From contig NC_134081.1 of assembly GCF_000715075.1 (NCBI RefSeq), positions 111,946,289 to 112,010,288 on the forward strand: a stretch of DNA of 64,000 bases, in the 5' to 3' direction. Below are positions 35,195 through 48,400 of this stretch, in pieces. The number at the start of each line of letters is the position of its first letter. Position 1 is the first letter of the stretch. This stretch comes from Nicotiana tabacum (taxonomy: Eukaryota > Streptophyta > Magnoliopsida > Solanales > Solanaceae). The position numbers and the translations under genes are program-made. The notes beneath the pieces are model-generated. The model had not been told where the DNA came from. It did not search any database and saw only the letters and a program-made list of their open reading frames with translations.

Positions 35195-38054
35195 TGTAAC
35201 AACCCGGCCGAGTTTGAGCTCTAACGCGTCGCTCGGCGATTTGAGGTCTTGAGTGGCTTCACTTCATGTTTTATGACTTGTACGGGTAGTCGGAATCAAA
35301 TTTCAGGAAGTTCAGAGTTGACTCGGATGGAAAATTCTAATTTCAGAAGCTTTAAGTTGGGAGAATTAACTAAGATTTGACTTTTGAGTAAACGACCTCG
35401 GAATTGGGATTTAAAGGTTCCAATAGGTTCGTATGATGATTTCGGACTTGGGTGTGTGTTGGGGTTGAGTATCGGGTGGTCTGGGAGCATTTCGATGCTT
35501 ATTATGGAAAGTTGGCATTTTGAAGGTATTAGAATTTCATAAGTTTGGTTTGAAGTGTATTTTGATGTTATCGATGTCTGTTTGAGGTTCCAAGCCTTGG
35601 AATAGGTTCGTATCGTGATTTGTGACTTGCACGCAAAGTTTGGCGTCATTCCGAAATATTTAAATATGAACCAGATGCGTTCGTCAAAGTTTGAATGTTT
35701 GAAAGTTTAGAGAAGGTTTCGATCAACGATTCATGGTTTTGATGTTGTTTGGTATGATTTGAGGCCTAGAGTATGTTCGTGTTATGTTTTGGGACTGGTT
35801 TGTGTGATTGGATGGGGTCCCGGGAGCCTCAGGTGTGTTTCGGATGTGTTTGGATGATGTCGTGCTCTTATTTGATGTTTCAGTGTCGTTTCTTTGGGCA
35901 TAAAGGGCACTATATTAATAAAACGACATTTAATTTGTGATTAGATTAAACCATATCCGTATCGTAATTACAGATCCATAGCAACAAGAATCGTCGAATT
36001 CCGATGTCGTATGAGAGATTTATGCCCATTTTAGTGTTGGACGAAATTGCTAGCTTCTGGTGTGAAGCTTTGTTCTTCACGAACGCGATGAAGAATTTCT
36101 GGGTTGATCGCTCAATGCGAAAAATTTCTATTCGCGGACGCGAAGGTCTCCCACAAACGCAATGAAGAAAAATCATCTGGAGAGTGTTTTAAACCGAGAA
36201 TTTTAGTATTTTGGGCATATCTTGAGTTCTAGAGCTCCATTTGAGGTGATTTTTGCGCCGTTATTCTAGTCTCAACAAGGGGGTAAATATCTGACCTTTA
36301 TTTCGATGTTTATCATTATTATTTCCGTTGTTTATTATTCTTATCCGTGTTTAGATTGTGGAAATTAGGATTTTGAGCCCCATATTTGAGAAATGGTAAA
36401 TCCTTGATTTGACGGTCGATTCATGGATGAAATTGGATGATTTTCTGGATATAGACCATATGAGTTATGGGTAATATTTATTTATAATAATTTTCGGAAT
36501 CTGGGCACGTGGGTCGGAAGGTTGACATTATTGACTTTTCGAGCGGAGTTGGGAATTATTATAAATAAATTAATTATGATGTTGGAGTATATTTTTATTG
36601 TTTTTTCATGATTGTTTGACTAGTTCGGATCGATGTGCATTTGGTTTGAGGTGTTAGAGAGGCGTTGGAGCCAGTTATGGAACTTCGGAGCGACGTAAGT
36701 CTCCTGTCTAACCTTGTGAGGGGGAAATTACCCCGTAGGTGTTATATTCTTATGTGCTACATGTTGTGGGAGTTACGCACGTCTGAGGTGACATGTGTCC
36801 GTGCGTATGCTAGAATTTCTGATTATGTCCGGGTAGACTTGGGTTCATGCCATGCTATAATTGTAGTATTTGAGTTATCTTTGCTCGTTTAAATTCCTTT
36901 ATTTCGCGTTACGACTTGAGACTAGACTTGCATATGGTGATAGATTCACTATTGTAGAGATGTGACAAGCTACTTGATAATCTATGGAATTATCTGTGCT
37001 TACCTTATGAATTTCTCCTACATTGTGCATATTCATCGCAAGGTTTACCTTAAAATTCATAACTCACACGTTTATTCGTGAGTGGGGTCAGGGATCCGTT
37101 AAAGCTTCTTATTCTAATAGGATCGGGTAGTTTGCCTCGACAGAATTATGTACCACACTCTTGTGGGAGCGGGCCCTTTGCCTCGGCAATATAATAGATG
37201 CATCTATGGTTCGTGTCGTTCGACCCTCGGCAGTGCACACATTATGATAGTATCGGGCCATTTTCCACGACATTTTTATAAAACACTCTTATGGATCAGG
37301 TTGTTCCCCTTGGCAACGCCGTGTGTAATATTTGATAAGAAATTAGCATATCCGTGTGTTTGTTTCCTGATTTGCGTTGTGACGACCTATCTGGTGAGGT
37401 CCATTTTATATATACTCCGGTTGAGGAGGTAACTGCTAATTGAGAGCTTGAGTTTACCGTTCAGAGGACGATTGTACCTCGTATTTATATTGGTTTATAC
37501 AGTTTATTTACCCTTCCTCATACTTGTTTACTTCTTACCATACATGATTTATTGGACCACTAGTAAGTGTCGATGTAGACCCCTTGTCACTACTTCTCTG
37601 GGGTTAGGCTAGATACTTACTGGGTACACGTTGATTTACGTACTCATACTACACTTCTGCACTTATTGTGCAGGTTTACATTTCTGGTGGTCTCTTGGGC
37701 GCAGAGGCCCAGCTATTGCGGAGACTTTACGGTGAGTTGCATTCTATATTACGATCCGCAGCATATAGAGTCTCCATCAACGTTATTTATATTCTCTTGT
37801 CCAACTTCTATTACAGACAGATGTTGTATTTTATTATATTTACTAGTTGATGCTCATGCACGTGTGACACCGGATTTTAGAGGTTCCTAATGGATGTTTA
37901 GTATGGTAGTTCACGTAATTATTATCATTTCACCATGGACCTTCATTTTATACTATTTAATTAATGGGAATTATGATTTTAAGTAATAAAAATGAGTAAT
38001 GAAGTTGATCAATCATCGTTGGCTTGTCTGACAGCAGCGTTAGGCGCCATCACG
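35195..38054 (+). repeat. E 5' LTR
   Basis: It runs from TGTAACAACCCGG to GGCGCCATCACG, missing about 25-30 terminal bases present in the 3' LTR (GACCTATAG...GTGGCA). A weakened motif cluster lies at 36070-36170, an AT-rich TTTTAAACCGAG at about 36186, a putative donor GCGAC|GTAAGT at 36695 and an acceptor TTATTGTGCAG ending at 37673 (interval 979 nt). Repeats with GCCTCGGCA lie at 37130-37320. Confidence 0.9.
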
Positions 38055-38989
38055 GCGTATCTCAATATTAGGCAAGTCGACAATCTCAATAAACCACCAT
38101 ATCTTTTAAAATTTGAAAACATAATAATTATATTTAGCGAAAAAAATCTCACATATACAAATATAACACTCCCAAAACCCAGTGTCACTGAGTACATGAG
38201 TATCTAATATGAATACAATGTCTGACTGATAAAAACCAATGTCTCAAAGTATAGAACAGTACAATAACTGAAGGAAAGAGAGACAAGGTCAGCGGATGCC
38301 AAGCAGCTACCTTGATAGTCTCCAACTGATAGTACTCTGAAATCTAACAGTCGTCGTGTCAGAAAGCACCTGGATCTGCAAACGAGGTGCAGAGTGTAGT
38401 ATGAGTACAACCAACTCAATAAGTAACAAGACTAACCTCTGAGCTGAAAGTAATGATGAACTCCGTAGGTACAATCCAGTATAAATAATGGTACAAAAAT
38501 GTAGGCATGCTTTCAAGTTCAACAGTTAAACTCAGTACAAGTGAAATAGATCAATACTGTATGATATGAGGAATATGACATCTCAGTGGAAAGACCTCAT
38601 GTAATACTGGTCATAAATCATTCGGTCACTCGGTACTGTTTATGGCCAATCCAGCCCAGGGATATTCCATCCCGCATATATATATATATACATCGACTAA
38701 CAGTCAGTCTCTCAGTACCATATAAGGCCAATCCAGCCCTGAAAAATTTATTCCCAAATGTAAATGATACGAACAAGATCCATCCCAAAATGTAAATGAT
38801 ACGGACAAGATCCATGTCCAGGTAAATTCATCACATTATAAATAAGTAAGGCAAGTCCATGCCCTGGGAAAATCCATCTCAAATATATACAATCATCTAT
38901 GCTCACTGGGGGTGTGTACAGACTCCGGAGGGGCTCCTTCAGCACCAAGCGTAATATAAAGCCGATATGGCCTACTGTAGGAGGGCAGT

Positions 38990-39143
38990 CCAGATCCGTA
39001 TAATAAATAACCCTATAAGGCCTGCTGCAAGCGGGCAACCCCGATCCATATAATAATAAAGCCTATAAGGCCTGTTGCGGCGTGCAGCCCCGATCCAGAA
39101 CAATAAAGCCTATAAGACCTGCTGTGGCGTGCAACCCGATAAT

Positions 39144-39210
<67 letters not shown>

Positions 39211-39240
39211 CAATATGGCCTACTGCAGGCGGGCAGCCCC
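38990..39240 (-). repeat. ~50-bp tandem repeats with (TA)n expansion
   Basis: Units carry GCCTATAAGGCCTGCTG, GCGGGCAACCCCGATCC and ATATAATAATAAA. GCCTG/CAGGC and GCTGC/GCAGC stems recur in the units here and in the right LTR. One unit is expanded by (TA)n at 39148-39206. Confidence 0.88.
39148..39206. repeat. (TA)n microsatellite
   Basis: About 29 TA dinucleotides inside the D left LTR repeat array. It is absent from the matching place in the right LTR, where a shorter run lies elsewhere (41829-41869). Confidence 0.95.
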
Positions 39241-40593
39241 GATCCCATAAATATCCTCACAATGGATGAATATGACTGAGTGTAAAATGTACATTTTTAA
39301 AACAATTAATTAAACAGCAACACGACCCCATGGGTCCCAAAATATCGGCACGTAGCCTAAACATGATCTTTAATAAGAGGCTCATCTCAATTTCTCTAAC
39401 ACATGGAATATGTTCAGATAATAACATGATTCTTTAATTTTACAACTTCACAGTATTTATTCAAGTCACAATTTATATGGTGAACGTCCACACGCTTGTC
39501 AACTATCGTGTACGTCACCTCCAAACCATTTATATAACACAAATTCGGGGATTCATACCCTCAGAACCAAGTTTAGAAGTGTTACTTACCTCGAACAGTG
39601 TAATTCTCACTCCGTTATGCCCTTGCCTCAAGAATTGGTCTCCGAAAGCCTCGTATCTAGTCACAATTAATTCGTTTCAGCCTATAAAAGTTATAGGAAT
39701 TATTCCATATGAATATACAATTTTTCCACAAAAATCCGAAATTTCACCCAAAAATCGACAGTGGAACCCACGTCTCGGAACTCGACAAAAGTTAGGAATA
39801 TGAACGCTCATCTAACCACGAGTCCATCCATACAAATTTTACCAAATTTCGACATCAACTCGACCTCCAAATCCTCAGATAAAGTCTATGAAATTTCTAC
39901 CATTTTCAATCCAATTCACTGATTTCGGGATAAAAACAGCAATGGATTCAGGTATTTTAACCAAAATTTAGTTAAGAACACTTACCCCATGGTTTTTCTT
40001 GAAATTCTCCCATAAATCGCCTCTTCCCGAGCACCAATTCGTCCAAAATGGAAAATGGGACGAAGTCCCATTTTCTGATCTTAAACATTTTGTCCAGGTT
40101 CGTATTTGCGGGCAAAAACTTCGCATTTGGGAATGAACAGTACCTCCCATGAACAGTGTTTTCGCAATTACGATAAATGGTTCGCAATTGCGAATGAACA
40201 GTGTTTTTGCAATTTCGATAAATGGTTCGCAATTGCGAATGAACAGTACCTCACCAGAAACCAGCAAACTCAAACTTCTCTGAAATGATCTGAAACCACC
40301 CTGAAACTCATCTGGATACTCCCGGACACAAACCATATATGAATTTCAATCATAAAACATGCTACGGACCTGATCGCGCACTCAAAACATTGAAAAGAAG
40401 TCGTCATGACCCGATATTGACCATGGTCAAACTCCCAAATTTCTTAACTTTACTAGTCCTTTAACCAATGATCCAAAAATTCAACCAAGTCATCGGGACC
40501 CATCAATTCATACCAACAAGTCCTAAAACATCATATGAACTTAATCGAAACTTCAAATTACATCAAACAATGCTAGAACCACGAATCATACCC

Positions 40594-41175
40594 CAAAACA
40601 TTCATACTCGAGACTGTACGTCACATCAAAATGAAAAATCATTCACCCAATGGCCCTTCCTTTACATTTCAAGGAAACACTTCTCATCACATTCAAATCG
40701 TCATATCACATCCCGCAATCACATCATACTCATCACAAAGCCATTCTACCGCTCATCAAGCCACAAATTTCACTCGTAGGGACATCACCGGACATATGAG
40801 TCCAAATGTACAAGTTACAACTGAAGCTACCGAGCCTAAGCTGCGGTCTAAACCTGGCCTCAAGTCCTCTAGATTGGCCCATCAGCAAAACACAGAATAC
40901 TCATCTCGAACCTCATTCATGGAATTATAAGCCGGAGATGCACAACTGATATTGAGTGCTCATGTGCGCATACGAATGCGTGGAAGGAATTCAAATAGTT
41001 ATATTTCAAGCTGATTCAATTTCGCATGATAAGGAAAGAAAGATGGGAAATTATCCTAAATGCCCTGTAGCCTCTCGAAGATAAGTATGGACGTCATCAT
41101 ACCGATCTGCAACACTCTACTACACACTTGCTCATGACTTGTGAGACATGTGTAACCTAGGCTCTGATACCAACT
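40594..41175 (-). other. D internal remnant (leader side)
   Basis: This is the only internal sequence left, adjoining the primer-binding site. No gag domain is visible. The frame 40631-40930 on the plus strand is not a known protein. Confidence 0.6.
41162..41172 (-). promoter_or_regulatory. D primer-binding site (initiator tRNA-Met)
   Basis: The minus strand reads TGGTATCAGAG three bases inside the LTR edge at 41176. This fixes D's orientation as minus. Confidence 0.88.
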
Positions 41176-41823
41176 TGTCACGACCCAAAATCTCACCTGT
41201 CGTGATGGCACCTATCTCAATACTAGGCAAGCCGACAATCTCAATAAACCACCATATCTTTTAAAATTTGAAAACATAATAATTATATTTAGCGGAAGAA
41301 ATCTCACAAATACAAATATAACACTCACAAAACCCGGTGTCACTGAGTACATGAGCATTTAATATGAATACAATGTCTGACTGATAAAAACCAATGTCTC
41401 AAAGTATAGAAGAGTACAATAACTGAAGGAAAGAGAGACAAGCTCAGCGGACGCCAAGCAGCTACCTTGATAGTCTCCAACTGATAGTACTCTGAAATCT
41501 AACAGTCGTCGTGTCCGAAAGCACCTGGATCTGCAAACGAGGTGCAGAGTGTAGTATGAGTACAACCAACTCAATAAGTAACAAGACTAACCTCTGGGCT
41601 GAAAGTAATGATGAACTCCGCAGGTACAGTCTAGTATAAATAATGGTACATAAATATAGACATGCTTTCAAGCTCAACAGTTAAACTCAGTACAAGTGAA
41701 ATAGATCAATACTGCATGATATGAGGAATATGACATCTCAGTGGAAAGATCTCATGTAATACTGGTCACAAATCATTCGGTCACTTGGTACTGTTTATGG
41801 CCAATTCGGCCCAGGGATATTCC

Positions 41824-41879
<56 letters not shown>

Positions 41880-44102
41880 TCGACTAATAGTCAGTCTCTC
41901 AGTACTGATCCGTATAATAAATAAGCCTATAATGCCTGCTGCAGGCGGGCATCCTCGATTCATATAATAATAAAGCCTATAAGGCCTGCTGCAGGCGGGC
42001 AGCCCCGATCCATATAATAATAAAGCCTATAAGGCTTGCTGCGGCGTGCAGCCCGATCCCATAATAATAAAGCATATTAGGTCTGCTGCGGCATGCAGCC
42101 CGATCCCATAATAATAATAATAATATGTATAAAGCCGATATGGCCTACTCCAGGCGGGCAGCCTCGATCCCATAAATAATCTCACAATGGATGCATATGA
42201 CTGAGTGTGAAATGTACATTTTTAAAACAATTAATTCAACAGCAACATGACCCCATGGGTTCCAAAATATCGGCACGTAGCCTAAACATGATATTTAATA
42301 AGAGCTTCATCTCCATTTCTCTAACACGTGGAACATGTTTAGATAATAACATGATTCTTTAATTTTACAACTTCACGGGATTTATTCAAGTCATAATTTA
42401 TATGGTGCACATCCACACGCTCGTCAAATATCGTGTGCGTCACCTCCAAATAATTTATATAATACCAATTCGGGGATTCATACCCTCAGAACCAAGTTTA
42501 GAAGTGTTACTTACCTCGAACAGTGTAATTCTCACTCCGATATGCCCGTGCCTCAAGAATTGGTCTCCGAAAGCCTCGTATCTAGTCACAATTAATTCGT
42601 TTCAGCCCATAAAAATTATAGGAATTAGTCCATATGAAAATACAATTTTTCCATAAAAATCCGAAATTTTACCCAAAAAAAGACAGTGGAGCCCACGTCT
42701 CGGAATCCAACAAAAGTTATGAATATGAACGCTCGTCCAACCACGAGTCCAACCATACAAATTTTACCAAATTCCGACATCAACTCGACCTCCAATACCT
42801 CAGTTAAAGTCTATTAAAATTTCTACCATTTTCAACCCAATTCAGTGATTTCGGGATAAAAACATTAATGGATTCAGGTATTTTAACCAAAATTGAGTTA
42901 AGAATACTTACCACGTGGTTTTCCTTGAAAATCCTCCATAAATCGCCTCTTCCCGAGCTCCAATTCGTCAAAAATAGAGATCTTAAACATTTTATCCAAG
43001 TTCGCATTTGGGGACAAAAACTTCGCATTTGCGAATGAACAGTACCTCTAATGGACAGTGTTTTCGCAATTGTGATAAATGGTTCGCAATTGTGAATGAA
43101 GAGTGTTTTCGCAAATTGCGTTAAATGGTTTGCAATTGCGAATGAACAGCATTTTCGCAATTGCGATAAATGGTTCGCAATTGTGAATGAAAAGTGTTTT
43201 TGTAATTGCGATAAATGGTTCGCAATTGCGAATGAACAGTACCTCACCAGAAACTAGCAAACTCAAACTTCTCCGAAATGATCTGAAACCACCCTGAAAC
43301 TCATCCGGATACTCCCGGACACAAACTATATACGAATTTCAATTATAAAACTTGCTACGGACCTGCTCACGCACTCAAAACACTGAAAAGAGATCGTCTT
43401 GACTTGATATTGACCATGATCAAACTCCCAAATTTCTTAACTTTACTTGTCTCCCAACCAATGATCCAAAAATTCAACCAAGTCCCTCAGGACCCGTCAA
43501 TTCATACCAACAATTCCTAAAACATCATTCGAACTTAGTTGAAACTTCAAATTACATCAAACAATGCTAGAACCACGAATCATACCCCAATTCAAGCTTA
43601 ATGAAACTACAAAATTCCAACTTCTACATTAAATACCGAAACCTATCAAATCACGTCCGATTGACCTTAAATTTTGCACACAAGTCATAAATTATGCAAC
43701 GAAGCTATGAAAATTTTCAGAACTGGATTTCGACCCCGATATCAAAAAGTCAACTCCCCGTTCAAACTTTCCAAAAATTCAAATTTTGCCATTTCAAGCC
43801 AAATTCCACTACGGACTTCCAAAAATATTTTTGGACACTCTCCTAAGTCCAAAATCACCATACAGTGCTATTATAATCATTAAAACTCCATTTCGAGGTC
43901 GTTTTTACATAATTTAGTATCCGGTCAATTATTTCAACTTAAGCTTCCAAAACAAGAATTGTTCTTTCAATTAAATCCTGAATCATCCGTAAAACCAAAC
44001 TTGACCACCCTCGCAAGCCATAATACACATTTCAAAGATGCTCAAAACCTTAAACCACCGAACAGAATGCTAATTCTAAAAATGACAAGTCGGATCGTTA
44101 CA
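41176..44102 (-). repeat. D right LTR (complete, 2927 bp)
   Basis: In the element direction it starts TGTAACGATCCGAC and ends GGGTCGTGACA. The palindrome cluster TTCGCAATTGCGAA and variants is at 43000-43250, followed in element direction by GGATAAAATGTTTAAG (about 42980). The putative leader intron runs from donor GAG|GTAAGTAAC at 42514 to acceptor TCGTTTGCAG at 41531 (984 nt). The hairpin-bearing ~50-bp repeats (41935-42170) lie inside that interval. Confidence 0.9.
41829..41880. repeat. (AT)n(AC)n microsatellite
   Basis: A run of AT dinucleotides followed by ACACACACAC within the D right LTR. Confidence 0.95.
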
Positions 44103-44108
44103 ACAGCT

Positions 44109-44120
44109 TGGTATCAGAGC
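44109..44120 (+). promoter_or_regulatory. E primer-binding site (initiator tRNA-Met)
   Basis: A perfect TGGTATCAGAGC on the plus strand, seven bases right of D. It shows that the sequence to the right is the internal region of a plus-strand element whose 5' LTR has been separated from it. Confidence 0.9.
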
Positions 44121-44387
44121 TCTAGGTTCACATGGGTATCACGAGTCATGAGCGAGTCTAGTAGAGTCTTGCAGATTAGTACGAAGACGTTTGTAATTAT
44201 CTTCGAGAGGCTACAGGGATGTTAGAAGCACTTCCCTTCTTGATTCCTCATCGTGCGATTTGATTCCACTAAAGCTTATGCCTTCATTTCATTCCTACTC
44301 AATTAATCGCGGCGTAGAGCACTTGTTACCAATTGGGAACCGAGGAGTTGTTGTGGTACTGAAGTCATGATGTAGGATGTTTCTCCC

Positions 44388-45400
44388 TGCGTATTCGGGC
44401 AGGCTATTATCGTCGCTTTGCGGAAGGGTGTTCTATTGTTTTAGCCTAGTACTTGTTTTTCCTATGGTTTTGGGGCTATGCTCAGATTATTATGATGTTC
44501 ATGCGTTGTTATTGTATAGTGTAGGTGTAATGGTAGGGTACTTGTTCATGTGTCGAGGCAGTGAATGACTCGAAAGGAGGATTTTTCAGTGCATGGTTTA
44601 GTGGTTCGACATTTAATTTCAGCGGAGGAAAGGCAATTGGAGTATGGTTGTTCGGGATCTGGTTGATGGAGTAACGAGACTTGATATTTCTGAGCGTGGT
44701 GGAATTCTTATTTGTGGTGTGGCATCGCCATCCTTGTTGGAACACATTAAGGCCTATGGGTGTTAGGGCCTCATTTTATTTTCCTTTGGGGCAGGGTGTT
44801 GTAGAATGGTGCCTAAGGAGCGGTTATCAGATATGGCGGTATATGTTGGCTTCAGAGTCGAATCAGTGCTTCTAATGTTGATGACTCGAGGGAAATGATC
44901 TTTGAGGAGGCTTAGAGTTGGTAGCAATTTATTAGTTCAGGTGCTACAGAGAAGGATTTTGATTTGGGGCAGCATTTGGGCAGCGAATGATGAGGAAGGA
45001 CATGGTGGGAGGTGTCTCGCAGTGGTTGAATTGCTAGTAGGTCAAGTATGAAAATTAGAGGTTGAGAAGTTTCTTAGAGGAGACGGTTTAACCGAAGTGA
45101 GAGTGGCAGAGCACCATATGGATTCTGTGGTTGGATAGCCATGTGCCTTGAGAAATGTTTAGAGCGATTTGGGAATCGTGGTGAACAGTAACTAGGTCCA
45201 GGGATTCTATTTGGGATGTTAGATACTATGCTGGGGAAGGTTGAATATGACAGAAATGAGTTTTCTTAGAATGAAGAGGGGTGTTAAGCTTGATTTTCGT
45301 TATGGGATACGACGTGACTTCGAGTTGGGAAATGTATTGTCGGACTTTCAAACGATGTCAATGGGGAATGAACAAACTTTTATAGTTGGTGGGTGAGCAT
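44388..45400 (+). pseudogene. E pol remnant (RT end, RNase H end, integrase zinc region)
   Basis: Reading through shifts, AGYYRRFAEG (about 44400) matches the RT/RNase H junction of the Tekay pol at 10.6-21.4 kb. LVDGVTRLDISERGGILICG, then LLEHIK (about 44660-44745), matches its segment before integrase. NVDDSREMIFEEA (about 44878) and TWWEV (about 45005) match the NVDGLRALILEE and YWW region before the zinc fingers. Sequence to about 45400 still resembles the integrase core at DNA level. The N-terminal pol and gag are absent. Decay is far stronger than the difference between E's own LTRs. Confidence 0.65.
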
Positions 45401-48400
45401 GGGCACAAGAGAGTTTACTGATTTCGTGGTAGGTATACCCAGTGCAGCGTTGTTGGAAGATATCGGTATGGAATTCCACTGGTGGGATATCTCCTATGAG
45501 CAAGTTAGCGGTTGCGTGATTTTGATAAAGTTTCTACGAGGAGTTCTACTTACTACCCGGCAGAAGGTCAAATATGCGATCGTGGCTAATAATTTGGAAT
45601 GTTCATGAGAAGTTTAACAAGATATTACGAGAAATGTGGCGGGTTAACGGTGCGAGATCATGGTAATTGAGAAGGAGGAATCTTTGTGGGCTCTAGATTT
45701 ATGTGATTGTAGCTTAAAGCTAAGTGGGGGAGACCACCGCCTACGATTGGATCTCGTGGTTGTTTGCTTGTGCGGTTTCTGGTTATCGGTGCATTGGTGG
45801 ATTAAATATGACTAAGAAAAGAAAATATCAGGGGTAATTCGAGCAAAGAACTTGATGAATATGTGCTATATTTTGCTTTATCAATTCACGTGCATGTTTT
45901 GGGAAGACTCAGAGTTTATGCTTCTTGTGGATGTGATGTGCAATGAAAAGAATTTATCCGGTTGCTTCTTTGGGAGTGTTCATGTGCTAACAAAGCATTG
46001 GAGTTTTATTATACTCGGGACCAGGTCAAAGTGGGTGACTCCTATTAGTGGTTCTAATGGGTTTAAGGAAGTAAGTGCGGTGTCTAAGGATTTTAGATCC
46101 ATTGTGTGGTTAAGGATCGAGTTTTAGCAGTAGGTATTGAGACAATGAGATCTCGTGATTTGAGTCACTCGAGATGACTGTTGATCAAGTTTTGTTATGT
46201 TTTTGAATGGAGCTATTATTATTATTATTTCCAAGGCATATTAAGAGTAAATTGGAGGAAGTTGGGTCGGTTGGTAATGGTATGAATCAGCATGATTGTG
46301 GTAATGATTAGTTCCTTCGGCGCATTAAGTTATACAGTTGGTTATTGGTTGTACGTGAGGGCTTGACACCCACCATAATTTGATTTATTTGAGAGGTATT
46401 TGATTCTAATGGCCCTGTTATGTATAGATGGATCCCGGAAGAGTTATGACGGTTTAAACCATGACTCGAGGTTTGCATTTTCTAGGGTTATGGGAATTCA
46501 GTTACGTATTGCAATGGTTTTTCTGAAATGAGTTGAGTGAAAGGGATTCTAGCCAATGAATTGTTTATTCTACTAGTAGTTCATGGGTTATGATAAATTC
46601 TTGTACTCTGGCGTAGCGACGCGATAGGTGCAGTGAGCTACATGGGAATTGGAAGTTGAGGATCAAGGTTGCGGTTTGGTGTTGACAAGAATGTCACGAG
46701 CCCGTATGAGCAGGGAAGAATTCAGATGTTCAGAGTAAGATGGCATTTTCTTTAGTGTCACCTGAGAACGGTGTCATGTGTAAGAGGCTTTGTGTATTGA
46801 TTTGCGGACTCTTGGTTGGCTTTACAAAATTAGTACGGTTGGTGGTGAGGGGGTCCAGACTTTTCTACATGGTGCAGAAGGTCATGGGAGCGTATCCTAC
46901 GGGAAAATTGTATAAGTGTGACATATTAGTCACTTGATTGTTAAAGATTGAAACCAATCATGGAGATTATGGTACTATCGTTAATGTGAGAGTTTATGTC
47001 TGGAAGGCGCTCTATTCCTTTGGTTGTGAATTATGGGAGTTTGTTCTGGATTGGGACGACTGCTCGTATGTGTCATGAATAGGGCCATTGTGGATCCTTG
47101 AAAGGCTGTTGGCCCAGTATAGGATGATCGGAATTGGCTTGGGGTCCGTTGGTGGGTCTAATGTGAATGTGTGTTCTACATCAGGTCGGATGTGTTCGTT
47201 CGGCATAGCATTGCTTGCGGGGGAGTCTTCGGGCGTTGGATGTATTCCCGTCGTCATCTATTCCATGTAATACTCTATTGTGCCATGTGGGTTATGAGAT
47301 AGCTTGATTATTCACACATGTGTTGTGATCTCGTGTAGTGGTGTTATATGAGTAGGATGGCTCTCGAGATGCAGGTCATTTATTGCACCTTAGTTGTATG
47401 GCTCTATCTGTCTCCCCAGGGTTATATTTTTGCACTTGGCATGTTTGTGGTCGATATTCGGGTATTTTGTAGGAATAAGCATTATGGCTTGATGGCCACT
47501 TCCTTATTTATTGTTATGTGTGGATTGGGTGGCACGCCACCACATGTATATTGTTTGGATCGGGTTGCATGCCGCAACGGTATCATGTTTGGATCGGTTT
47601 GCACGCCGCAACAATGTCATGCTTTGATCGGGTTGCATGCCGTAACAGTGAGATGTTAAGTACGGTTTCCTATACTTATTTCTGTGTATTTTGTTTCTCA
47701 TTCCTTGAGAAAGGTTCATAGCATCTTTTCAGTTGTTTTATTCGTTACACGAGTTGGGTAGTTCTTTTCCAGAGTTCATTCTTCCTTATGTGTCATATTT
47801 AAGTTGTAGCTTGTTGGCGCTGTATGAGATTTTAGACGGTGTGTGAGGTGGCTTATTGCCCAAGCAGCTTGTACTGGGTGAGATGAGGTTATTAGACCTG
47901 AGGTCAGTACAATCAGATTTATGTAGGGTATATTAAGGAGAAAATATCGTTATTCAGTTCAAAATGAGGTAATGATTCTTGTCAGGTGGAGAGACCCCAA
48001 TGATTTATTAATTTGGCAGGTGGTAATGATTTTCTACGCATCTATTTCGTCGTGGCAGCATTGCAATAGTTGGAACAGGGCTTATATGTGTCACGAGGTG
48101 TATTGCGTGCATCAGATTCGTGGAAGTTCAGCTATTATGGTCGGAGGATGTTATTATGGGCAGTCGACTTATGTGGTGCATGGTGTGATTTCAGCATAGG
48201 TGCATGATCAGGTTTTGGTACAGTGTGTAGGGATTGATGACGTGTTCGTATGTTAGAATCGGGTCTTGTGGAGATATCTGGATGTTGGAATTTAGTTCTA
48301 AGGCTTGTTAGCTAAGGTTATAGGGAGGATATTCAGTTTGGCTCGAGCTAATGTGCTCACATGGGTTGTGGTGGCACAGGTAGGTGCACGAGGTGTTAAA

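Larger units (their letters stand above)
38055..40593 (-). repeat. D left LTR (truncated at both ends)
   Basis: It parallels 41205-43590 base for base, for example CTCAATAAACCACCATATC at 38084 and 41247. It starts within TATCTCAATATTAGG and stops at CATACCCCAA (about 40593), where it joins internal sequence. It contains the putative acceptor (38376) and donor (39589), and a (TA)n expansion between them. Confidence 0.85.
38055..44102 (-). mobile_element. Element 'D', inverted Tekay-type, internal region deleted
   Basis: The right LTR is 41176-44102, complete, TGTCACGACCC to CGGATCGTTACA on the plus strand. The left LTR is 38055-40593, lacking both ends, and only ~580 bp of internal sequence lies between. 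D lies exactly at E's LTR/primer-binding-site border, with ACAGC of E's junction to its right. One deletion removed the rest of the left LTR together with gag and pol. Another removed D's outer left tip and E's LTR tip, where the two formed an inverted repeat. Confidence 0.85.

Noticed and set aside
39013..39269. Frames of alternating Tyr-Ile
   Set aside because: They are translations of the (TA)n microsatellite.
44109..44120. tRNA gene suggested by the tRNA-complementary sequence
   Set aside because: Only the 12-nt 3' complement is present, next to an LTR; it is a primer-binding site. No cloverleaf was found here or at the other such sites.
43674..44225. Plus-strand frames at the D/E border
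   Set aside because: They run across the D LTR start and E's primer-binding site and cannot be one gene.
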